In this document: positions 43,302 through 54,483 of the stretch, piece after piece
How the letters are laid out: every line of letters starts with the position of its first letter
Position numbering within the stretch: the first letter of the stretch is position 1
Notes under the pieces: generated by a model
What the model was told of the DNA's origin: nothing
Database searches by the model: none
The model's input: the letters and a program-made list of their open reading frames with translations, nothing else
Source: Adineta ricciae
Taxonomy: Eukaryota; Rotifera; Eurotatoria; Adinetida; Adinetidae
Assembly: GCA_905250025.1 (NCBI GenBank)
Contig: CAJNOJ010000164.1
Location: forward strand, 177,421-241,420
DNA: 64,000 bases
Direction of reading: 5' to 3'
Translations under genes and position numbers: made by a program

Positions 43302-45590
43302 TCACTGCTTTTCAGTAAGACGATCAATATTACACTTAACTCTAAGTGCCACCGGATGATTGTGTGGTAGAAACTTGTCAAATATGGACAATGCTTGTAG
43401 ATAATAGCCCAATGCTGTGTCGCTTTGATTTTGTTCTTCACAACATTCAGCTAGTTGAACGAAACTGTAGCCTATGTCACTATGTCCATCAGGATATGAT
43501 ACTTGTCGCATTACTAATGCTTGTCGGTGATATTGTAAAGCTTCGCCGACTCTCCCTTGATGATAGAGAACTGATCCAATCGCATCCAAACTGGCAGCAA
43601 TGTAAGGATGATCTGGCGGGAGCAATCTCTTGCGCATAGTTAGTGCCTGATGGTGGCAACTTAAACTTTCATCGTACTTCCGTTGCGCATCGTAAATATG
43701 ACCAATCGTGTGTATACTTTTAGCGGTATCAATGTGACCATTTGGATAGAATTGCTCACGAATTTTCAGTGCTCGTTGACAATTGTCTAATGCCTGATCG
43801 TATTTCTGTTGATGATACAAAGTATGCCCGATATTGTTCAAACTTGCAGCTATATCAACGTGATCATCGGGATAGAATGCTTGTCGAACCTTTAGCGCCC
43901 GTTGATGATACTCTAAAGCTTGCTCGTACTTGCCTTGTTGGTCAAGAATCAGTGCAATGTAATTGAGACTTTGAGCGATATCAACGTGGCCATTTGGATA
44001 GATTTCTTCGCGAATTTGTAAGATTCTTTTATGTAGATCCAAAGCTTCATTAAACTTTCCCTGTCGATATAGAGAACCAGCGATGTTATTCATCACTACA
44101 GCCACATCCTTGACACGTGGCGGTATCGCCTCGATCATTCGATCATAAGCTCGATTATAATATGTGCGCGCCTGTTCCCACTGGCTTTTATAATCGAGAG
44201 CTTGTCCAATATTGAATTCAATCCATGCGAGATCTTCTCCATTTGGTTCTTTTAGTAGTTCTTCAAAATACTCTTGTGATTGATTGTATTGACCGAGGTT
44301 ACACATCAGTTGACCGAGAACGATAGCAACACTTTTGCTCTCTACTTCCTGTTTCGTTAGATTCATGTAATCTTTTGTTATTCGTTCTCCTTCAGTTGAC
44401 ACATCCATACGAACAAAGTTTATTGAATCGTTTTCTTCAATCGAAATTAGTTGAAATGCTGCATTTAAATCAAATAGTACTTCTTCTTCCGCCGGATAAG
44501 TACTGAATCGAGCGATATCAGCATAGGTCACACTTTTCCCAATCTTTTCCACATGACATTCGATGTGAAAGAGAACACGAACGTCATTTGGACTTCTCGT
44601 GGCTTTCTTGATGAATTTCATTGCCCGTGTTCGCGATCGACTAGTCGATAAGTACCCATTCGTCGAGATAATCTTTCCTTGATTTGCTTGAAGTTTTTCC
44701 AGTTCTTTTCGATCCAAGTAAGTTCCTCGATAAAGATTCAGGATCTTTTCACTCGACAAGAAAAGTTGTTCTTGTTCCTTGACGAGACTGTTGGATAGAT
44801 CACGAATGAAGAAACGAAACGTTTGCAGTTGGTTCAGATCTTCTGTTCGCAATGCTTTGTTAATCAACTTGAAAAGAAATGATTGTTTCGAATACCACTG
44901 AATTGCATTCGAACCGCAGAATTCATTTTCGAATCGCTCGATCATATTTAACTCTGCTCGATTCCCACGATAATAATTTCGACAAAACTCAAGCATTTGC
45001 TGTTTTGCCTGTTGATTGACTGGCAGAAGGACAATCAATTGATGAAAAAGTTGAAACCATAGAAATTCAGCAGATTGCTGAGATAAATCCTTCGTTGATC
45101 GTTCCCGATGATCGAACGCACTGAACGTCTGTAGTTGTTTATTGAAAAGATCGATTTGATGTCGAATAGACGAACACAGTTCATCGAGATTAACATAGAT
45201 ACCAATGATTTTGTCATATTCATCGGTTAAATGCATCCATTTATCTTTCATCATACAAAAGACAAAGATTAAATCGACTTGATCGAGATTGGCCACGCGA
45301 GACAGGATGTATGATGCTTTCGAACCTGATGTGATTAAAAAGATCTTTTCATGATTAATTGATCGTATATACTTGACGCATCGATCAACATCTGTGAAAA
45401 AGCTAACATAATCATTGATGGAGCGTAATTGTTGTTTGGTCAGTTCGGCATCTTCGACGGAGTCAATATTTGGATCAAACCAAATGAGTGTGATACTTTC
45501 TTTATTTTGATCGATTCGTACGGGAAGTGATGGTATCTTATTAGTTTTCTTCTCGATCTTTTTGTATATTTTTTGCATTAGTTTGTCCAT
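43302..45590 (-). CDS. Arginine ADP-ribosyltransferase plus TPR repeats, copy 2
   Basis: It has 762 residues, colinear with copy 1 with no gaps. The R-S-E triad is preserved (LNLYRGTY, GYLSTSRSR, EEEVLF). About 5 percent of residues differ, spread over both domains, with a few in the last TPRs (DAQRKYDESL for EKQRKYDESL). Confidence 0.88.
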   Translation of the reverse strand: MDKLMQKIYKKIEKKTNKIPSLPVRIDQNKESITLIWFDPNIDSVEDAELTKQQLRSINDYVSFFTDVDRCVKYIRSINHEKIFLITSGSKASYILSRVANLDQVDLIFVFCMMKDKWMHLTDEYDKIIGIYVNLDELCSSIRHQIDLFNKQLQTFSAFDHRERSTKDLSQQSAEFLWFQLFHQLIVLLPVNQQAKQQMLEFCRNYYRGNRAELNMIERFENEFCGSNAIQWYSKQSFLFKLINKALRTEDLNQLQTFRFFIRDLSNSLVKEQEQLFLSSEKILNLYRGTYLDRKELEKLQANQGKIISTNGYLSTSRSRTRAMKFIKKATRSPNDVRVLFHIECHVEKIGKSVTYADIARFSTYPAEEEVLFDLNAAFQLISIEENDSINFVRMDVSTEGERITKDYMNLTKQEVESKSVAIVLGQLMCNLGQYNQSQEYFEELLKEPNGEDLAWIEFNIGQALDYKSQWEQARTYYNRAYDRMIEAIPPRVKDVAVVMNNIAGSLYRQGKFNEALDLHKRILQIREEIYPNGHVDIAQSLNYIALILDQQGKYEQALEYHQRALKVRQAFYPDDHVDIAASLNNIGHTLYHQQKYDQALDNCQRALKIREQFYPNGHIDTAKSIHTIGHIYDAQRKYDESLSCHHQALTMRKRLLPPDHPYIAASLDAIGSVLYHQGRVGEALQYHRQALVMRQVSYPDGHSDIGYSFVQLAECCEEQNQSDTALGYYLQALSIFDKFLPHNHPVALRVKCNIDRLTEKQ

Positions 45591-46453
45591 GATCTTTAAA
45601 TTTGATGTTGGCGGAATGTTTACTGCGTGATGTGTATTGAAAAAAGGTAAAGCGTACGCATTAAGAAAGACGAAGAGAATTCAATAAGTTTCTCGATGTC
45701 TTTTAACAATAACAAACGCGCTGTTTTCTCTCCACATGCTTTCAACGCCGATGAATTCATATTCTTCTGACTGATGAATTAATGCTAAACTTGAAACTCG
45801 ATAAATACGTCTCTAAGCAATGAAGTGAATCCGTTCCATTTCTGCAATACAAATCATTTACTTGACAGGCGGTGGACACACAAGCTCATTTCATCGATTA
45901 TTCTATTCAATATGAATTTCTTCTTTGAACAAAGCGAATATGGAGATTGTAATTTTGAATACTTGTATCGGATCTTACAGACGGAACAATATCATCGAAT
46001 TTAAGTCGCCAGAAACGTAGACATCAACTCATCGATATGGCATCATTCTCATTTTGTCGATGATAAACAAGAATCCTATAATAGTCATTAAAAGAAGGTA
46101 TCCGACACTCGTCATTTCTATTTGTCATGATTAAATGCGTGCGCGTTATCTCGGTTCCTCTGATATTGTCATAAACCAATAACATCGGAAGTGAAACTGC
46201 AACATCATCATCATATACTTCAGATTATAGTATGCTCTTTGGTATACTCTTCTGAAGTAACTAATAAATACAGTATCTGCTTTATCGTGTGAGTTTGTCA
46301 TATTAAGATATATATGTGTATTACACTATCGACGAAGCGATTATATATTTGATTATCGTAAATTTTACGATACAAAAGTGGAAAGGGATCATAACGAAAG
46401 AGTATTTTGTGAAACGTTGATGGTCGCTTCAGACGCAACTTACTCTATTGAAT
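45591..46453. other. Divergent intergenic region, copy 2
   Basis: It aligns with 40772-41695 but has several deletions. It retains the hairpin at 46217-46258. No gene seen. Confidence 0.5.
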
Positions 46454-48220
46454 ATGGAACAGCAAAATCGTCCTCTACTGATTATACTAGGTGCTATTGC
46501 CCTCTTTGTTATTATCACATTTGCCCTAGCTGCCGCTGCGCTTGGCACCTTGAACAAACGATTCAATGACCTTGAGAAGAAGCTGGTTACGACAACCACA
46601 CCAATAAGCACAACAACAAGTTCAACATCATCGGGATCACTCGCGAGCATTCTTGCCGAAACTGTTCGTATGGAAGATCTATTGATCCATCTTAAACAAT
46701 TTGAAGGATTTGCACGTGAAAACGGTAATACACGTGCGATAGGAACAGCTGGATTCGCTCAAACGGTGAATTATATAGAAAATCAGCTGAAAACTAACAG
46801 TTACAATCAACTTCATGTTATCCGTGAAACATTTCCAATACAAAACTTTTCCATCAAAGGAGATCCAGTTTTAAGTTGGTCTTCGAATGGAAAGACTGAA
46901 AACTTCACCTATTCAACGAACCTATCTCGAACTGATTTCACATACGCGAATTATACAGCAGCGATAAAGCTAACCATCTACGAACTTGTCCAAGTTAAAA
47001 ACTATGGTTGTAACAAGGATGATTACGCTAATACTACAGGTAAAGCTGTACTGATCATGGCTGGTGGGACATGCACGTTCGCAGAGAAGGGTGAACATGC
47101 AGCTAAGGAAAACGTAGCAGCGTTGCTCTTCTACAATCACGGTTCGACGACGTCAAGTCTAGCACCAGCAACGTTTCGTCTTCGTCAAGCTAATACCTTG
47201 CCTGCACTCTCTTTGTCGTATGCGGCTGGTCGATCCTTATTCAATTTACTTAATTCTAGCAATTCAGTTAATGTTACACTTGAGATTCAACGCGAAAACT
47301 ATGGCACATTTAACGTTCACAATATCTGTGCACACACGGTCGATGGAAACAGCACAGAAACGATCATGGTCGGCAGTCATAGTGATAGTGTACCGGCTGG
47401 ACCTGGTATCAATGATAATGGTAAGTGACTATACATAGATTTTGCTATGTACTATCTATCACTCACATTGTTAATTTGGTGTTACATATAGGTAGTGGAT
47501 CAGCAGCTAACCTTGTTCTAGCGTTGAATTTAGCCCGTTTGTATTCATCTAAAAACTATCCAAAGTATCCATATCGAATTCGATTTTGCTGGTGGGGTGG
47601 AGAAGAAATTGGCTTGACTGGAGCAATTTACCACGTAGAGCAAGCTAAGAATTCATCGACCCCAGACGATTTGAAACTCTTCAACAATTTAATTAATCTT
47701 AACTACGATATGTTAGGTTCGCCAAACTATATATTCGGTATTTACAATGGCAGTTCAGCTAAAGCAGGTACATCACCAAAAGCAATTAATGGCAGTATTC
47801 GAGTCTCCGAAGCGTTTCGTAACTGGTTCAATAGTCAAAATCTTCCATGGGATTACACTGATTTTAGTGGCCGAAGTGACTATGGACCTTTTCTTGCTGC
47901 CGGTATTGCTGCTGGAGGCCTTTTTTTAAGGCGGTGACGGAACCAAAACCGAAACACAGCGTGATATTTATGAAGCAAAATTGGGTCAGGGTTACGGTGG
48001 TTTGCCAGGCGCCACTTACGATCCATGTTATCATAAGACATGCGATACGCTAAAGAACATTGATCAATTCGGTTACTTAAAAATGGTGCAAGCGGCTGCC
48101 TATATGCTCGAATTCTTAGGTAATAAAACTGATCTGATAACTTGGTTATATCCCGACGGACGACCAACTCAAATCCAATTACCGGAAGATTATTTTCCGA
48201 ACAGCGACTATTATGTGTAA
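46454..48220 (+). CDS. M28 zinc aminopeptidase, type II membrane protein, with a +1 frameshift
   Basis: From the ATG at 46454: a short cytosolic tail, a signal anchor, a Thr/Ser stem and a PA-domain insert (VLIMAGGTCTFAEKGEHAAK). The M28 catalytic core carries all metal and catalytic residues: SHSDSVPAGPGINDN, WWGGEEIG, NLNYDMLGSPNY and DPCYHKTCDT. Intron 47421-47491 splits the NDN-GSG motif. A run of seven T at about 47920-47926 puts the frame off by one; AAGGLF is followed by a stop at 47935-47937, while the next frame continues GGDGTKTETQRDIYEAKLGQ to the end. Exon lengths confirm one extra base. This could be a sequencing error in the homopolymer or a recent null allele. It acts on extracellular peptides by family. 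Confidence 0.8.
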
Positions 48221-48472
48221 ACTCTACTATAACGTTTGACCACACTCGACTTCAATAAACAAGAAGATTTACATACATCTGATAAATAATTTATAGAAAA
48301 ATAGACTCTTAACCAATCTGCTATTTTGAGAAACCATTCACTAGTGTGCAAAAGTGTCTTTATTATATCCTTCAGTTAGCTTTTCTTAGAAAATATTCGA
48401 TTTCATATCAAAATAAACAAGAAACATCATTATAGATTGCTGATAAAATTCTCATCTTTGTATTTAAGATAG

Positions 48473-49351
48473 TCAGAAGAAAATTATGAAAGTAAATATA
48501 AAAGTCAGCATCGATATGTTGTCAAAACGGACAAAGTTAGCCGCACTTGGTGGTGATGTTTGCGTAGATGATGGTGTGCTGGTAGTCGCAGATGATGGTG
48601 TGCTGGTGGTCGTAGAGGTTAAAGGTGGGACTAAAACATTGAATGGTAAAATATAATTACGATTTAACAGTCGCGCGATATTTTCAGCCATAGAAACTGT
48701 TGTGCATCCATCCTTATTGCAATTGTACAGCATAAGTTCACCAGTCTTAACTTGGTCATAAGCTTGGGCCCATTCAAAGATGGGTTGATTCGTGGCATTT
48801 ACACAATATTCATCGTAGACGGGTTTTTGAGCATCAGACCAAACCTGATAAACCGCTCCACAGAATCCCTTGCCAGAACATGCTGGTCCGGCAGAACAAG
48901 TATCATTTGAATCGAGTGTTGCAGGATTGATGAGCATATCAACTAGATTTTGTCTTATGTTTTTTGCTTGGGTTAGAAATTGATTCCAATCGCTTTTAAG
49001 AAGATCGCTCGTGAAGTTAAAGTCACATCTATCCGCATCGGTACAATCGAATTCAACAGTTAGATTAGTAGCTTCGCTAGCAAGAGAAAATACCGTTACT
49101 GCATCGAAATTAGGAACTGTGGCCGGTGTTTTGGCGCTCATAATGCCATTGACTGCACCCAAATAGTAATCTACTGTCAGTACAACCTGACAACTTTGTT
49201 GACTGACCGGAAGATCAACATAGGTGCATGTCGGTGGTGTTGGATTTTTCAGATCGGCAGTAAATCTGCAGTCCTTAGCACATAAGAGACCATCGACGCT
49301 TGGAGTTGATGTTAAAGACAGCAAGACAAAGAAAAGAACGGTGTAAAACAT
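48473..49351 (-). CDS. GPI-anchored or membrane-attached Cys-rich surface protein
   Basis: Intronless, 292 residues. The signal peptide is MFYTVLFFVLLSLTSTPSVDG. The ectodomain has about sixteen Cys (CAKDCRFTADL, CTDADRC, CSAGPACSGKGFCG, CNKDGC) and N-glycosylation sites. A Thr/Ser/Pro stalk (STTTSTPSSATTSTPSSTQ) leads to a terminal hydrophobic stretch (MLTFIFTFIIFF) with no basic tail, the pattern of a GPI-attachment signal. No named domain was recognised. It lies tail-to-tail with the M28 gene. Confidence 0.7.
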   Translation of the reverse strand: MFYTVLFFVLLSLTSTPSVDGLLCAKDCRFTADLKNPTPPTCTYVDLPVSQQSCQVVLTVDYYLGAVNGIMSAKTPATVPNFDAVTVFSLASEATNLTVEFDCTDADRCDFNFTSDLLKSDWNQFLTQAKNIRQNLVDMLINPATLDSNDTCSAGPACSGKGFCGAVYQVWSDAQKPVYDEYCVNATNQPIFEWAQAYDQVKTGELMLYNCNKDGCTTVSMAENIARLLNRNYILPFNVLVPPLTSTTTSTPSSATTSTPSSTQTSPPSAANFVRFDNISMLTFIFTFIIFF

Positions 49352-49621
49352 GGTCGAGAAGTACGAACAAATGATCTTCCATTCGTTTTTTTCTCCATTG
49401 TTTTATACTTCATTGTCTTATCGCGTAGAAGTCATTTTTCGTAAATAGATATATACACAAATAACAGACTTAAACGAAAAGTTTGTTTGTGAGTAGGTGT
49501 AACATCATCTCTATATCTTCGTGCAGATATCGTTACATACGAGTAAATTATATTTTGCCTCTCAGTCTTATCTATTTCATTTGGTTCACTTGAGTATACA
49601 TTCTTTTTCTTCTTCTTCTAG

Positions 49622-52600
49622 TCCTGTATACAAGTCACACGTTATACAGTCATGACAAGTCGTTTCAGCCAAGGAACAGTAGAGATACTCGAGTTTGTAT
49701 ATCAGTTTCACTCAATGAACTTCGAAAGATTTATACTTTTAGTAAAAATGACAAGTCTCCTTCAAGTTCATGCACATTACCAAGAGTTCTAGCTGTGTTT
49801 CTGGGTGTTTTCATAATTACTACAGTCGTCTTTGCCACGTTCTACGGTATCGAGAAAAATAAACGGATTGAAGACGTAATAGCATCATCCACGGCTACCA
49901 CAACACCGGATGGTATAGTTTATGGGTTTTTTATCTGACGAAATGCGCTAAATTCTGAAATTATTAGCTAAGCAAGATTTATGTCTGACTCCATACTGTA
50001 TCAAAGCAGGTAAAGTATAAAATTTCGATGAAACTTAAGCTACCTTTGATGTCACAGCTGATTATTTAATCGAAAGTATTGACGAGTCTATAAATCCTTG
50101 TGAGGATTTCTTCCACTTCGTTTGCGGAACATGGATTAGAAACACACGAATACCGGATGATGGTAAATACGAACTATTCTGATTGTTTGAGTATTAGGAT
50201 GACTTCTTCGATTTAGCTGGTGCTCAGAACACGTTCAATTTATTACGGCATGAACTGGATTACAATGTTGTCGGTACGTTGACCGTAATACGAAAACATC
50301 AAAGTTTTACGAACGATATGCTTTTGCACAGATTTACTAGCAACACCTCCATCGAATGGAACTGTAGAACCGGAAGCAGTTGTCAATGCCCGACGTTTGT
50401 ATAAATCTTGCACGAATGAAACTGGCATTGAAGCTGATGGTGTTGATGCTATTGTCTCCTTAATTAATTCTGAATTTGGCGGCTGGCCCATTCTTCTCGG
50501 TTCAACATGGGACGGAAATACATTTAATTTAACACAACTTTTGATTCTTCTTCGAAAGTATAACAATAATCCGATCTTTCGCGTGGGAACATCCACGGAC
50601 GAGAAAAACTCCTCGACATACGATATTGAAGTAGGTTTTTAGAAAAGATGGAAGTAAGGAATTGAAAATATGTGTTGTAGATCGGACAAGGTGATCTTGG
50701 CCTTGGCCAGAATCAATATTACATGTCTGAAACACGGGTAACCAACGCCTATCGACAGCTGATGACAGATCTAGCGAAAACCTTAACAAACGATACATCG
50801 GCGATTGACCAAGACGTCATCGACATATTCGAATTTGAAAAAACGATTGCAATGGTGAATATCTACAAAAATGGACTCAAATAAGCATTTCTTTCTATCG
50901 TTTTAGTACCATTGGACAACATCCGAACAACACGCACGTGATAATGAAACAGTTCGAACAACAGTCAACCGCTTGACATCTTTATTGAATACAGCTGTAA
51001 GCGATGATGAAGTTTGTCTTTGCAAGTCTTTTCTTTCGCGAATCTCTAGTTTGACTTCGACGATTACGTTCGCCGTGCTTATATGCTCGGCGACATCACA
51101 CTGGATGGTACGGAAATCGTTTCGGTTAGTGAAATCGACTATCTTTTGAATGTAACGTCGATTCTTGAACGAACGCCGGCACGCACGTTACAGAACTATA
51201 TTGTCTGGAGATTTATGATGAATCGTGCTGCGAACATGCCTCAAAATATTCGAGTTCTCAAAGAACGATTTGATCGAATCTTTCGAGGTACGTCAGCAGA
51301 ACCAGCACGTGCGATTACCTGCGGTAATTATGTCAATGGCAATATGGGGTTTGCTGTTTCGAAATTGTACATTAAAAAGTATTTTGATGAACACGCACGC
51401 AGTGAAGTATGTTGTCAGATTCTATAGAATTCTTTTCGGTCACTTTCGGAATTGTTCAAGTCATTAGAAATGATCAATAACATTCGAACTGCGTTTATCG
51501 GTATGGTCAATCAATCGACTTGGATGGATAGAGAGTCACAGAACAAAGCTATTGAAAAAGTAAACAGTTCGTTGATAGGAAACTTGTGGCGAAAAATCTC
51601 GTCTATAGGCCTTGGCAATCGATCAAAAGATCGGCTATCCGGATTATTTAGCAAGCGACAATAATACAAAACTAGAAGAAGATTATGCTGAAGTAGAAAC
51701 TTTTGGAAGAACTTCGGTATGATATTTCTTCGTTGAATTTAGTACACATTTAGTACGTCGTTTATTAATAATATTCTCAAATTATTACAAATCAAAGCAA
51801 AAGAAAATTTTCGTCTTCTTCGTGAACCGGTTGATCAGAGAGCATGGGGTGATGAACCGCCTAGTGTAGTGAACGCCTTCTACGATCCGTCGAGAAATCA
51901 AATCAGTATGTACACGATAATTTTGCCAATAAATGAGCAAGACTATTCTAAATACATCTTTTACAGCTTTCCCTGCTGGAATCTTACAGAAGCCGTTTTT
52001 CGACAAAGATGCACCGAAGTATATTGATCATTTCTCTAGAGTTTGAACATTTCTTACATCTGTCTATTTATTTTAGATATTTAAATTATGGCGGTGAGTA
52101 TCACTTGACATGTACTGCCAAAGATCAGCTGCTCTTTAGGGATCGGAGTGGTTATTGGACATGAGATTACACATGGTTTCGATGATACAGGTCGACAGTT
52201 TGACAAAGATGGAAATCGCGTTCCCTGGTGGACAGATGAAACAATTCAGAAGTTCGTTGAACGGAAAACATGTATTGTCAATCAGTACAGTAACTATACG
52301 ATCGAACAAATCAATCAGAAAGTTTGTGTACTACGATCAGCTAATGATTTGCATTTGTTTTTTATTTGATATAGTCAAAAGGAGAACAAACACAAGGCGA
52401 AGATATTGCTGATAATGGTGGTTTACGAGAAGCTTATTTTGTATACGATAGTGTTCGTGAAAAATACGCTAATCTCTTTCCTCTTGTAGGCCTATGAAAA
52501 ATGGGCAGAAAAGAACGTGAATAGTGATAAGCGATTACCTGGTTTACAAAAGTATTCACCGGAACAAATGTTCTTTATCAATTATGCTCACACGTGGTGT

Positions 52601-52826
52601 ACGAAAATGACCGACGAATACGCTCTGAATCGGCTTTTGACTGATGTTCACTCTCTGGGACCATTAAGGTTTATTTCAGTTATGCACTACTAATCTAAAA
52701 ATAAATTTCTTTTGACTTTGCTTTAGAGCTGTCGGCCCAACGTCGAATTTCGATCAATTTGATCGTGCATTCGGATGTACGCCTGGTCAAAGCAATAGTC
52801 GAGTGAACAAATGTATCGTTTGGTAA
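49622..52826 (+). CDS. Neprilysin-like M13 metalloendopeptidase, first exon not found
   Basis: About 16 exons with short introns can be joined. A cytosolic region leads to a transmembrane anchor ([19 protein letters not shown]). Peptidase_M13_N starts at [14 protein letters not shown] and runs through [15 protein letters not shown] and [10 protein letters not shown]. The catalytic domain has the zinc motif HEITH ([19 protein letters not shown]) and the downstream glutamate motif GEDIADNGG. It ends with the family C terminus ([11 protein letters not shown] and CIVW). All catalytic residues are present. It is a type II ectoenzyme that cleaves small peptides outside the cell. The frame remains open up to an acceptor at 49621, so the start codon lies in an exon upstream that I could not identify. 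Confidence 0.85.
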
Positions 52827-54483
52827 TCAACCGCAGAAAATAAACTGCAATACTATCTCTTTCTGCTCGAAATTTTATACCATAAAATTCTATCGAAAAT
52901 GTTTCGATAATAAAACTAATCCTGTTATAAAATCCGAACCTATCCTAATCGATTCACTTGTCTCTATTTATACTGCGAACGTATTGGTAAACTAGGTTTA
53001 GCATGTAATCTATTATTCGTCGTTTTTTACAGTTATGTAAACGTACATATATAAATCTCCAATGATTCTAGTAAATCATGGATCTACAGGTGAGACTTCA
53101 CACGTGTGTCTTCTTTTTTTGCATATTGATTTGTACGAGCTTTCGCGTGAATCACGAAAAGCGTCAGGACTAGTTTCACAGTGCTATCAATCATGGGAAT
53201 AAGTGCGCAGCAAGCGAACAGATACACCCACTCGTCCTTCACATCTACGCAAGGAATACTGATCTCACCTCGACCGTCAAGACAGAAATAACATATTGTC
53301 CTGTGTTTTTACATTGACTAGATTTCATCTACCTTCGACGAAAACATTGCTTTCGTGTGAACTTGCGCAATCTAAAATATTTCTTAAATGGAAAAATCCA
53401 CACCGCTTCCTATGTTCAGCAGAGCGACGTTCTGTGACTTTTTGTTTCTTCCGATATTTATCATGTAGTTTTTAAATCAACTTTCCCAGAATTCGTCTCA
53501 ACTGTCGCCAAAATAAATTTTTTCTGAAGATGTTTATTTAAACGTCCGAACAAGAAAAATTGTATATAAGAGAAAATCAGCAAACTGTTAGTAAATATCA
53601 AGGAACATGAGTGTGAAAAGTGCAAATGTGAAGTATATTGTTTTCGACATCTTTATCTACGCGCTAAGCTCAAGTTAGGATATTATACATTGTCCTACAA
53701 CATACGTTTAATCTATTCCGTGACGTTGGAGGCGATTTGAATGCGCTAAAAGGTAAACTAAAATGCATTATCAAACAATTTTTTTTTGTGGTAATCAAGC
53801 GAGTGAGACGCAAACAAACTTTTTACCACATACATGAATATTTCCGGACAAAGTCATTCAACGTGATTTTATTGAAAAGTGGACGAGTACCCAAATAATA
53901 AGAACCTCGATGAGAGGAAAATGCTGAAAAAGGGTATAAAACAAATAGAAAACTATTCATTTCATCGTAGTTTATTTTTCTCCTATTTTGTTGAACAAAT
54001 TGAAAACAAGAAATTGTTTTCATTGTATTTACAATGATACTTATCCATTGGCGTCGATTATGGATAATAATGATGATAATCAGGAAGCAAACGGCAAGTA
54101 CGGAATGATTACAATAGCTTATCCTAATAAGATGAGGAAGGGCACTGCTAACTATAATTACTCTGCATTTATCTCTTTTGTATCTTCATGGGCGCCATAT
54201 CAAGTCTTCAGCACTGGGATTGCATTATGTAAAATAAAAAATGGTGTCTGTTTTGAAAGATGTATTTTCATTAATAACTCGGATGTTATGCTCACGAATA
54301 AGTCGACCAGGGGACCTTCAATGCGTATAGCATCATATGCATCTGAAAAGATCAGTTTAGTATGTTAGGCTTACCAATTGAATTTGCTCATTCAGTTGTT
54401 GAGAACAGCAGATACAGAGGATAGGATTTCTTTTTAGTTATTGAGTGGTATATTAACATTAGAACTTTTACCTTTTCACTTAG
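52827..54483. other. Interval with promoter-like elements but no clear gene
   Basis: TATATAAA-type boxes precede short starts at 53079 (ATGGATCTACAG then GTGAGA) and 53607, and TATAAAA occurs at 53935. These could be 5' exons, possibly of the NHL-polycystin gene, or remnants. An ATG at 54031 opens a short hydrophobic leader (MILIHWRRLWIIMMII) that could be the missing signal peptide, but no splice path proves it. Confidence 0.4.
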
